Positions 17,371 to 25,257 of a stretch of DNA of 49,913 nucleotides are shown here, piece by piece. Position 1 is the first letter of the stretch; every line of letters starts with the position of its first letter. A program made the position numbers and the translations under genes. The notes below the pieces were generated by a model. It did not search any database. It was not told where the DNA came from and saw nothing but the letters and a program-made list of their open reading frames with translations. The DNA comes from CADEED01 sp036274075 (GTDB lineage Bacteria > Pseudomonadota > Gammaproteobacteria > Steroidobacterales > Steroidobacteraceae): positions 1-49,913 of the forward strand of contig DASUGK010000054.1 of NCBI GenBank assembly GCA_036274075.1, read 5' to 3'.

Positions 17371-18048
17371 TCAGTTGCTGGCCAGCGAACGCGCCGATTC
17401 GAGGCGTATCTCGACGCAGCGCTCGAAGGCCTGGTCATCCGGCTTCGCCTCGGAGCTGGCGAAACGTTCACCCAAGGCTTCGACGATCATGTGTTCCTTC
17501 GGCACACCGGCCTTCTCCAGCTCGAGTGCCACCATTTCCGCGCGCTCCTGCGACAGGGTCTGGTTGAGCGCATCGTCACCGCGCGAGTCGGCGAAGCCGG
17601 AAACCCGCACGCGCACGTCGGCCAGGCCCGCGAGCAGCGAGCCGAGACGGGCCAGGCGCGCGCGATCGTTGTCGCGCACCGCGGTTTCGCCGGTGCGGAA
17701 CTGCACCGTGGCGCCGACCTGCCCGGCCTTGCCTTCGATGGACTGCAGGGAGTTTTCGAGCGATTCGACCTCGCTTGCCAGCATGTCGGCGGCAGCCTGG
17801 CGCTCGGCGAGCGCCACGTTTTTCTTGTGGCTGCGCTCGCCGAGGATGCCGCCGGCCACGGCGCCCACCACCATGCCCACCGGCCCACCAGCCGCCGCAC
17901 CCAGCAGCGCGCCACTGGTGAATCCGGCGCCGGCACGCTTGGAACCCGAGTCCGAATCCCTCGCCATTGCCGGATTGACCGCCAGGGTGATTGCCAACAC
18001 GCCCGCGACCAGCGCGGGATTGCGAAACTTCGTCGTCCAGGTGCCCAT
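17371..18048 (-). CDS. OmpA family peptidoglycan-binding protein
   Basis: 225 residues. There is a signal peptide (about 1-29, ending PAMA), a Gly-zipper helix (GALLGAAAGGPVGMVVGAVAGGILG, about 47-71), a short coiled region with NVALAERQAAADMLASEVESLENSL, and then a C-terminal OmpA-like domain (about 110-215). The domain shows RVSGFADSRGDDALNQTLSQERAEMV; its Asp and Arg positions match those that hold meso-diaminopimelate. The architecture resembles YiaD/glycine-zipper lipoproteins, but no lipobox Cys is present. It probably anchors the envelope to peptidoglycan. ATG 18048 is preceded by GAGAGGGC. Confidence 0.87.
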   Translation of the reverse strand: MGTWTTKFRNPALVAGVLAITLAVNPAMARDSDSGSKRAGAGFTSGALLGAAAGGPVGMVVGAVAGGILGERSHKKNVALAERQAAADMLASEVESLENSLQSIEGKAGQVGATVQFRTGETAVRDNDRARLARLGSLLAGLADVRVRVSGFADSRGDDALNQTLSQERAEMVALELEKAGVPKEHMIVEALGERFASSEAKPDDQAFERCVEIRLESARSLASN

Positions 18049-18072
18049 GTGCCCTCTCCAGTTGTTGGAACC

Positions 18073-18092
18073 CGAGAGCGGTTTTGCTCTCG
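18073..18092 (-). promoter_or_regulatory. Hairpin in the leader of the OmpA-family gene
   Basis: A perfect 7-bp stem CGAGAGC/GCTCTCG with a 6-base A/T-rich loop lies 25 bases upstream of the start codon, next to the ribosome binding region. It could affect translation or mRNA stability. No known RNA family is recognised. Confidence 0.35.
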
Positions 18093-18167
18093 AGGTTCAT
18101 TTCAACCGGGGATCCGGCTCACTCCCGGGCGACTCCCGGACGATCCGCCGACGAATCGTGGCAAAAA

Positions 18168-18289
18168 ATGGGGACATTCCTCCGGTGCCGGGCCGGCATT
18201 TCGGCATTACGGCTGATGGTCTCTCACCAATTCACAGTTTGAAGTCGTAATGCCGAAATGCCGGCCCGGCACCGGAGGAATGTCCCCAT
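18168..18289. repeat. Perfect 43-bp inverted repeat element (R4)
   Basis: Arms 18168-18210 and 18247-18289 are exactly complementary (43 bp) around a 36-base loop that itself holds TGGT-CTCTC-ACCA. The outer ends read TGGGGACATTCC and GGAATGTCCCCA, the same termini as repeats R1-R3, but the internal arm (GGTGCCGGGCCGGCATTTCG) differs. The right end overlaps the stop codon of the methyltransferase gene. As RNA it would form a very stable stem. No U-tract follows in the minus direction. Confidence 0.92.
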
Positions 18290-19671
18290 CAACTCTTTTC
18301 GGAGTCTTCGTGCAGGCGGGTGAGGAAGATGCGCACCTGCGCCTCGGCTTCGTCGGGGGCCATGAGGCGTTGTTCGACGAGCATGCGCGCCATGTCTCGC
18401 ATGGACCGCTCGCCGTTGATGAGCGCCAGCAGGAATGCGTGCACGCGGCTGGAAATCGCCTGCATCTCGAAGGCGCGCGTGCGCGGCACCGGCAGGTCGG
18501 GCTCCTTCAGCCACGCCGGCAATTCACGCGCGCGGGGCGTGGCGGGAGCGGCGCCGACCTTGGTTGCCACCCAGGTCACGACGTTTTCCAGCCGCGAATG
18601 GCGGCTCGCCGGCGAGCGCATGTAGGGGATCGTGGTCTCGCGCACCTTGACCTCGCCAAACCCCGCCTGCGGCATGAACTCCAGCGCTTCGTCGAGGCCG
18701 ATGCGCTCGGCATGCGCGGCGTGCGAGAACGCCAGTGAGCCGGAGTTGATCCAGCGACCGCCGGGCTTGAGCGCGAGGTTGACGCGCGCCGCGATGCGCG
18801 CGAACGGTTCGCCCACGATGTCGATGAACCAGGGCGTGATCACGGTATCGAACACGCCGTCGGCGAACGGCGCCTGCAATGCGTCCGCCGCCACGAGCTC
18901 GAGTCCGGCGCGTGCCGGACCCGGGGAGGCCAGCTTCCGCAAGACGGCATGATCCTCAATACCTCGCGGCGCGATCGGGAATTCGTACAGCTCCACGCTG
19001 CGCCCGGCGAACATCTCGCGCGCCACCAGCAACAACAGCGGATTGAAATCCGTGGCCACGGTGAGCGGCGCATCGCCGGCGGCGTGCAGGTCGTAGGCCA
19101 GCCGTCCCGCGCCGGCGCCGTGCACCAGCGTGCGCCCGAGGCCGCGCGCGCCGCCGCCCAGCACCTGCACGATCTGCGCGAGCCCCGCCGCGTTCTCTTC
19201 CTCCCCCCAGGCCCAGTCGCGATGCAGGTTCACGTAGTAGTTAGTAAGCCCCTGCTCGAGCGGCAGCCGCGTGCCCAGTCCCTGGTGGGTGGCCTGGGCA
19301 ATGGCCGACTCGTCCAGGCCGAGCGGCGCGAGCAACCCGCGCAGCCGGCGGATCTGGTCGTCATGGGCCGCGGCCGTGTGCGCCAGGCGCCGCTTCGTCG
19401 CGGCACCATCGGCAGCCGCCTCGGCGGTGCGCATGGCGGCAGCCTCCGAGGCGAGGTGCTGGGCCAGCATCCCGAACCGGCCGCGCCAGCCGGCCAGCGC
19501 CTCGCGGGGATCGGGGAACAACCAGGGAATCTCGCCGATGACCGGGTAGCCGCTGCTGCAGCTGCCACAGATCCAGCCCGCACGGGTGAGGGAAACCGGG
19601 CCGCTGCCACACCGTGGGCAGGCGAGGACGCTGGCAAGCGAGTTCTGGTCTATGACGGCACCGGGGTCCAG
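18289..19671 (-). CDS. SAM-dependent methyltransferase with N-terminal Trm112-like zinc ribbon
   Basis: The open frame encodes a zinc ribbon (LACPRCGSGP ... WICGSCSSGYPVIGEIPWLF), with two CxxC pairs as in Trm112-type modules. A helical linker and a methyltransferase domain follow. That domain has motif I LVHGAGAGRLAYDL, an acidic loop VATDFNPLLLL, motif ADALQAPFADGVFDTVITPWFID and LALKPGGRWINSGSL, which recall carnosine-N-methyltransferase (N2227-like) enzymes. The C-terminal part has a winged-helix look (INGERSMRDMARMLVEQRL). The frame is open from 19782, but the first ATG/GTG/TTG is TTG 19521, which would remove the zinc ribbon. CTG 19671 or ATA 19653 are possible non-standard starts; 19671 is used here. 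The substrate is unknown. Confidence 0.72.
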   Translation of the reverse strand: MDPGAVIDQNSLASVLACPRCGSGPVSLTRAGWICGSCSSGYPVIGEIPWLFPDPREALAGWRGRFGMLAQHLASEAAAMRTAEAAADGAATKRRLAHTAAAHDDQIRRLRGLLAPLGLDESAIAQATHQGLGTRLPLEQGLTNYYVNLHRDWAWGEEENAAGLAQIVQVLGGGARGLGRTLVHGAGAGRLAYDLHAAGDAPLTVATDFNPLLLLVAREMFAGRSVELYEFPIAPRGIEDHAVLRKLASPGPARAGLELVAADALQAPFADGVFDTVITPWFIDIVGEPFARIAARVNLALKPGGRWINSGSLAFSHAAHAERIGLDEALEFMPQAGFGEVKVRETTIPYMRSPASRHSRLENVVTWVATKVGAAPATPRARELPAWLKEPDLPVPRTRAFEMQAISSRVHAFLLALINGERSMRDMARMLVEQRLMAPDEAEAQVRIFLTRLHEDSEKS

Positions 19672-19900
19672 TACGGGTTGGCCCGCCGGGCAATGCTGGC
19701 GGCGGCGCTGCCCGCGGTCAACCTGGGGCTCCTGTGGCCCAGTCCGCGTTCCTGGCGTTCTCGGCGCGACAGCCGCTTGTGGTTAGGTAAGAATCACGGC
19801 GTCCGGCTCAAAGAACAGGTCTTGCACATGAACGACCACACCGCGCGCCTGGTGCGCTCATCACAACTCAGCCCGGGGCACGGCGAATAACGGACCGCGC
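19672..19900. promoter_or_regulatory. Divergent intergenic region, methyltransferase / RDD operon
   Basis: 229 bp lie between the methyltransferase start region and GTG 19901. The segment 19775-19835 (TTGTGGTTAGGTAAGAATC) is the most AT-rich and probably holds a promoter for the rightward operon. The methyltransferase frame closes with TAA at 19783-19785. No operator or terminator is clear. Confidence 0.35.
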
Positions 19901-20593
19901 GTGCTCGATTCGGTAGTCGCGGCGGAAACGCCGGAGGGCATCCTGCTGGAGCTGCGCCCAGCGGGCATGAGCGCGCGTTTCTGTGCGTACCTGATCGACG
20001 AGCTGATCCGCATGGCGATCCTGTACGCCGCGGCCTTCGTCCTCATGTTCGTCGGCGGCGTGGGCCTGGGCTTCTGGCTCATCTTCTATTTCGCGCTCGA
20101 GTGGTTCTACCCGGTGGTGTTCGAGCTCGGCCGCAACGGCGCGACCCCGGGCAAGCGTGCCATGGGACTCAAGGTCGTCATGGACAACGGCCTGCCCATC
20201 ACGCCCGCGGCATCGTTGACGCGCAACCTGCTGCGCTTCGCGGACCTGCTGCCGGCGTTCTATGGCGCCGCCATCATCTGCGTGTTGTTGCGGTCGGATG
20301 GCAAACGGCTCGGGGACCTGGCTGCCGGCACCCTGGTCGTGCACCTGCCACGCCCCGCTCCCAAGGCCACGCTGGACATGGTGGTACCGGTGGCGCCGGC
20401 GCGCACGCTGTCGCCGCGCGACCAGTCGGCGCTGATCGCCCTCGCCGCGCGCGCACCCACGCTCACGATCGAACGCCTCGACGAGCTCGCCGGCATGGCG
20501 GCCTCGGTGCAGGGTGAAGCGCGCGGCAACGATTCCGACGTCACGCGCCGCGTGCTCGGGGTGGCGCAGTGGCTGCTGGGAAGGCGCTCATGA
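19901..20593 (+). CDS. RDD family membrane protein
   Basis: 230 residues. The RDD domain occupies residues 20-150: RFCAYLIDELIRMAILYAAAF contains the characteristic Arg and Asp residues, and GRNGATPGKRAMGLKVV is the second signature. About three membrane helices are followed by a cytosolic C-terminal tail of about 80 residues. GTG 19901 is used because the domain begins shortly after it. The RDD family has been linked to ion exchange in some bacteria, but the role here is unknown. It starts the seven-gene operon; its stop overlaps the next ATG by 4 bases (ATGA). Confidence 0.87.
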   Translation: MLDSVVAAETPEGILLELRPAGMSARFCAYLIDELIRMAILYAAAFVLMFVGGVGLGFWLIFYFALEWFYPVVFELGRNGATPGKRAMGLKVVMDNGLPITPAASLTRNLLRFADLLPAFYGAAIICVLLRSDGKRLGDLAAGTLVVHLPRPAPKATLDMVVPVAPARTLSPRDQSALIALAARAPTLTIERLDELAGMAASVQGEARGNDSDVTRRVLGVAQWLLGRRS

Positions 20594-21573
20594 CCCCGCT
20601 GCATTTCGAGAATCTCTACCGCGCGGAGTGGGACGAGCTCGAGTCCCAGCTGCAGCTCATCACCGACGGGCGCACCAGGCAGAAACACGGCCTGGAGCCG
20701 ATCCGCGGCGAACGCGTCGCCGAATTGTACCGCCGCGCCTGCGAACACCTGGCGCTGGCTCGCGCGCGCGACTATCCGCGTTACCTGCTCGACCGCCTCG
20801 AGAACCTCACCTCCGACGCGCACCAGGTCATCTACCAGCGCCGCGAGTTCGGCCTGGCGCGCGTGAAGCGCCTGTTCGCGCGCGACTTCCCGCGCGCGGT
20901 GCGCGCGCATGCGAAGTACGTGTGGATCGCAGCCGCGCTCAGCTTCATTCCCATGCTGCTGATGGGCTGGCTGGTCTACAACCGCCCCGATCTCATCCTG
21001 TCGGTGGTCGATGCACAGACGGCTGCCTCGTACGAGGCCATGTATTCCGACGCCGCCGAATCCATCGGCCGCAACCGCGACGCCGACACAGACTGGGCCA
21101 TGTTCGGGTTCTATATCGAGAACAACATCAGCGTCGCGTTCCGCTTCTATGCCTCGGGTATCTTCGCCGGCGTCGGCAGCATCTTCTTCATGTTGCTCAA
21201 CGCGGTGTTCGGCGGCGCCGTCGGTGGCTACCTCACCGAACGCGGGCTGGGCGAGACCTTCTACTCCTTCGTGGTGACGCACGCCGCCTTCGAGCTCACG
21301 GCCTTCGTGCTGGCGGGCGCCGCGGGCCTGCGCCTGGGTCATTCGTTGCTCGCGCCGGGCCGGCAGACCCGGCTGCAGAGCCTCACGCAGGCCGCGCGCG
21401 AAACCATGGTGATGGTGTACGGCATCATCGCCATGCTGGTCATCGCGGCGGCAATCGAGGCCTTCTGGTCGTCGGCACGCTGGATGCCGCTGCCCCTCAA
21501 GTACTCGGTGGCCGGCGTGTGCTGGCTGGCCGTCATCACCTACCTGGTCCGGCAGGGCCGAAATGAAGATTGA
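20590..21573 (+). CDS. SpoIIM (DUF95) family membrane protein
   Basis: 327 residues. A hydrophilic N-terminal part (about 1-110, FENLYRAEWDELESQLQ ... RRACEHLALARARDYP) is followed by about six membrane helices with the DUF95 pattern NNISVAFRFYASGIFAGVGSIFF and GGAVGGYLTERGLGETFYSFVVTHAAFELTA. Outside spore-formers this family commonly accompanies RDD, MoxR and DUF58 genes, as here, and its biochemical role is unknown. ATG 20590 gives an ATGA overlap with the RDD gene, supporting this start. It overlaps the next gene by 11 bases. Confidence 0.88.
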   Translation: MTPLHFENLYRAEWDELESQLQLITDGRTRQKHGLEPIRGERVAELYRRACEHLALARARDYPRYLLDRLENLTSDAHQVIYQRREFGLARVKRLFARDFPRAVRAHAKYVWIAAALSFIPMLLMGWLVYNRPDLILSVVDAQTAASYEAMYSDAAESIGRNRDADTDWAMFGFYIENNISVAFRFYASGIFAGVGSIFFMLLNAVFGGAVGGYLTERGLGETFYSFVVTHAAFELTAFVLAGAAGLRLGHSLLAPGRQTRLQSLTQAARETMVMVYGIIAMLVIAAAIEAFWSSARWMPLPLKYSVAGVCWLAVITYLVRQGRNED

Positions 21574-22297
21574 TTCGCTGGCACTGCGGATGCGTCCACG
21601 CGCGCCGCACGAGGCCGCGGATCTCGGCATCCGCCTGTGCCAGGCGCGGGCGCGCGAGGTGTACCGCTGCTACCTCGCGGTGGCCATTCCGATGTGCCTG
21701 CTCTCGCTTTCGTTGTTCGAGGTGAGGACGTGGTTGCCGGCGCTTTTCCTGTGGTGGGCCAAGCCCTGGCTCGACCGCACGGTGCTGTTCGTGCTGGCGC
21801 GCGCCGCGTTCGGCCAGTCCACCACGCTCGGCGACCTGTGGCGCAACCAGCGCGACGTGTGGTGGCGGCAGTTCATCCTCACCTGGACCTGGCGGCGGCT
21901 GTCTCCCTGGCGGTCGCTCACGCAGCCGGTCTACCAGCTGGAGGGACATTCGCTGTTCCAGTTGCGCCGCCGCGTGCGCCAGCTTCGCCGCCGGCACAGT
22001 GGCGCCGCGCTCATGATGACGAGCGCGTTCTCCTGGGCCGAACTCGGACTGTCGCTGGCGCTGTTCTCGCTGGCCTACTGGTTCGCGGCCGACGGGCTGG
22101 GCTACGAATTCAAGGGATTGTTCGACGACGAAGCCTCCCGGCTGCTGTCGCTGATGTCGGCGGTCATCTATGCGCTCGTGGTCATGTTCCTCGAGCCGTT
22201 CTACGTGGCCGCCGGCTTCGGCATGTACCTCAACCGCCGCGCCGAGCTCGAGGCCTGGGACATCGAGCAGGAATTCCGCCGTGCGTTCGCGTCCTGA
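21563..22297 (+). CDS. Membrane protein of the MoxR/DUF58 operon
   Basis: 244 residues, family not named with confidence. Two hydrophobic segments lie near the N terminus (YLAVAIPMCLLSLSLF and WLPALFLWWAKPWLDRTVLFVLA) and two to three at the C-terminal half (SWAELGLSLALFSLAYWF, LLSLMSAVIYALVVMFLEPFYVAAGFGMYLNRR). A Trp/Arg-rich cytosolic loop of about 90 residues lies between them. The terminal pattern EPFYVAAGFGMYLNRRAELEAWDIE is typical of the membrane protein that sits between SpoIIM and DUF4129 in these operons. Start and stop overlap both neighbours. Confidence 0.8.
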   Translation: MKIDSLALRMRPRAPHEAADLGIRLCQARAREVYRCYLAVAIPMCLLSLSLFEVRTWLPALFLWWAKPWLDRTVLFVLARAAFGQSTTLGDLWRNQRDVWWRQFILTWTWRRLSPWRSLTQPVYQLEGHSLFQLRRRVRQLRRRHSGAALMMTSAFSWAELGLSLALFSLAYWFAADGLGYEFKGLFDDEASRLLSLMSAVIYALVVMFLEPFYVAAGFGMYLNRRAELEAWDIEQEFRRAFAS

Positions 22298-23087
22298 TCT
22301 GCCGCGGCTCGTGATCCTGCTGCTGCTGGCCGCGGCGCCGCCGGCGTTTTGTGACACCACCACTCCTCCACCGACGCCGCAGGAAGTCGATCGCGCCATC
22401 GAAGCCGTCAAGGCCGACCCGAAGCTGGCGCGCAAGAAGACGGTGCGCCGGCTCACCTGGGAGTCCAAGGCGGACAAGAAGAAGAAGGAGAAACAGGAGA
22501 CCAAGGAGCGCAAGAAGTCGAACTGGAAGTGGCTGCGCTGGATCGGCGACCTGTTCGGCTGGATCGCCGAGTCCTCGCGCATGCTGTTCTGGTTGCTGAT
22601 CGCGGCGCTCGTGGCCGTGCTTGCCGTGGTCGTCTATCGCCTGTTCACCACGCGCATGCCGAGGAGCACGGGCAAGCGGTTCGTCGCGCCCACGCACGTG
22701 CAGGATCTCGACATCCGGCCCGAGAGCCTGCCCGACGACATCGGCACGGCCGCGCGCAAGCTCTGGGACCAGGGCGACCAGCGCGCCGCGCTCGCGCTGC
22801 TGTATCGCGGCCTGCTTTCGCGGCTCGCGCATGTCTACGAAGTCCCGATCCGCGATTCGAGCACCGAGGGTGACTGCCTGCTGCTCGCCAGCCGCGTGAT
22901 CGAAGCCGACAGGCTCGAATACGCCACGCGGCTGGTACGCACCTGGCAGCGGGCCATCTATGGCGGCCAGACCATCGACACCGCCGTCGCCCACGAGCTG
23001 TGTGCGTCGTTCGACAAACATCTCGAGCGCCCGGCCGGCATGGACGAGCCGCACCGCGAGCAGTATTCGAGTGGAGCGGCGGCATGA
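22281..23087 (+). CDS. DUF4129 domain protein
   Basis: 268 residues. A signal-like segment (PRLVILLLLAAAPPAFC) is followed by a very Lys-rich region (SKADKKKKEKQETKERKK), one membrane helix (FWLLIAALVAVLAVVVY, about 97-113) and the cytosolic DUF4129 domain (DQRAALALLYRGLLSRLA ... EGDCLLLA ... TRLVRTWQRAIYGG). GTG 22281 is chosen because the signal sequence follows it and the 17-base overlap with the preceding gene fits the operon. The Cys after PAF might be a lipobox or signal end. The role is unknown; it probably forms a membrane complex with the neighbouring MoxR and DUF58 products. Confidence 0.85.
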   Translation: MRSRPDLPRLVILLLLAAAPPAFCDTTTPPPTPQEVDRAIEAVKADPKLARKKTVRRLTWESKADKKKKEKQETKERKKSNWKWLRWIGDLFGWIAESSRMLFWLLIAALVAVLAVVVYRLFTTRMPRSTGKRFVAPTHVQDLDIRPESLPDDIGTAARKLWDQGDQRAALALLYRGLLSRLAHVYEVPIRDSSTEGDCLLLASRVIEADRLEYATRLVRTWQRAIYGGQTIDTAVAHELCASFDKHLERPAGMDEPHREQYSSGAAA

Positions 23088-24274
23088 AAATCGCCCTGCG
23101 CGTCCTCGTCTGGGTGGCCATCGGCGGCCTCGTCTACTGGTTCACGAGCCACCTGGCGTTCAAGGAAGTCCAGGTCAACGCACCGCTGGAAGGTGATGCC
23201 CGCTACAACCCGTTCTATGCCGCCATCCGCCTGAGCAGCGAGCTCGGCGCGGAAGCGACCTGGGAACGCGTGTTCTCCGTGCCACCCGAGGGTACGGTGC
23301 TGTACCTCTCGGGCTGGAACTGGGCGCAGAGCAAGCCGCGCCGCGAGCGTCTGAAGAAATGGGTCGAGGAAGGCGGCCGCCTGGTGGTCGACGCCTCGCT
23401 GCTCGTCGACGAGGAGGAATTCGAAACCTGGAGCGGCATCGGCCAGCGCGAAGTCGAGATCGAGGATGAAGACGAGGACGACGATGAGGCGGAAGACGAA
23501 GACGTCGAACTCGTCCCCGACAAGACGCCGTTCGCCTTCGGTGACGAAGACGATTCGAATTGCGAAAAGCTCAGCGAGGACGGCGGTGACCGCAAGCTGC
23601 GCATGTGCTGGCCCAACTGGGGCCAGAGCCTCACCACCACGCGCAGGATCCAGTGGGCGCTGCGCGGTGAGCAGGGCATCCACGCACTGCGCGTGGCGGT
23701 CGGCAAGGGCAGCGTCACGATGCTCAACGCGGATCCATTCCAGTATCGCGAATTCCTGCTGGGCGACAACCCGCATGTGTTCGTCGCAGCCACCCAGATC
23801 CGCCGCGGCGACACGCTGCGTTTCCTCACCGAGGAAGAAAGCCCCTCGATCGTGGCACTCATGTGGCGCTTCGGCGCGCCGGCCGTGCTGCTGCTGCTCG
23901 CGGGCGTGGCGCTGGGCATCTGGCGCTCCGGCCCGCGGTTCGGGCCGCGAGTCGCGTCCACGGACACGGCGCGGCGGTCGCTCGCCGAACAGATCCGCGG
24001 CACCGGCCAGTTCGCGCTGCGCTTCGGCGGCGGCGAGGCCCTGTACAACGCCACGCTGCGCGCGCTGCGCGACGCCGCGATCCGGCGCTTCCCCGCCTAC
24101 GACACCATGTCGAGCGCCGACCGTGTCGCCCTGGTCGCCAGGGTGAGCGGCATCGGCGAATCCGATCTTTCGCCGGCCATGAACTACACCGGCCCGCGTA
24201 ATCCACACGAGCTGCGCGATGCCATCGCGATACTCGAAACCGCAAGACGTCGTTTGTTGACAGCAAGGAAATAA
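23084..24274 (+). CDS. DUF4350 domain protein
   Basis: 396 residues. There is an N-terminal membrane helix (IALRVLVWVAIGGLVYWFTSH), then a periplasmic-type alpha/beta domain similar to DUF4350 (GTVLYLSGWNWAQSKPRRERLKKWVEEGGRLVVDASLLVDEE) that resembles GATase-like ABC-accessory domains. A very acidic loop (EIEDEDEDDDEAEDEDVE) follows. A second helix (FGAPAVLLLLAGVALGIW) and a cytosolic tail complete the protein. The acidic loop could bind a metal or a basic partner; the Lys-rich stretch in the preceding DUF4129 protein is an obvious candidate, but this is inference. ATG 23084 overlaps the previous stop (ATGA). Confidence 0.85.
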   Translation: MKIALRVLVWVAIGGLVYWFTSHLAFKEVQVNAPLEGDARYNPFYAAIRLSSELGAEATWERVFSVPPEGTVLYLSGWNWAQSKPRRERLKKWVEEGGRLVVDASLLVDEEEFETWSGIGQREVEIEDEDEDDDEAEDEDVELVPDKTPFAFGDEDDSNCEKLSEDGGDRKLRMCWPNWGQSLTTTRRIQWALRGEQGIHALRVAVGKGSVTMLNADPFQYREFLLGDNPHVFVAATQIRRGDTLRFLTEEESPSIVALMWRFGAPAVLLLLAGVALGIWRSGPRFGPRVASTDTARRSLAEQIRGTGQFALRFGGGEALYNATLRALRDAAIRRFPAYDTMSSADRVALVARVSGIGESDLSPAMNYTGPRNPHELRDAIAILETARRRLLTARK

Positions 24275-24276
24275 CA

Positions 24277-25251
<975 letters not shown>

Positions 25252-25257
25252 AGATTC

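Noticed and set aside
16942..18048. Cupin and OmpA genes as part of one operon with the porin and MATE genes
   Set aside because: Gaps of 72 and 168 bp and a terminator after the porin argue against a single transcript.
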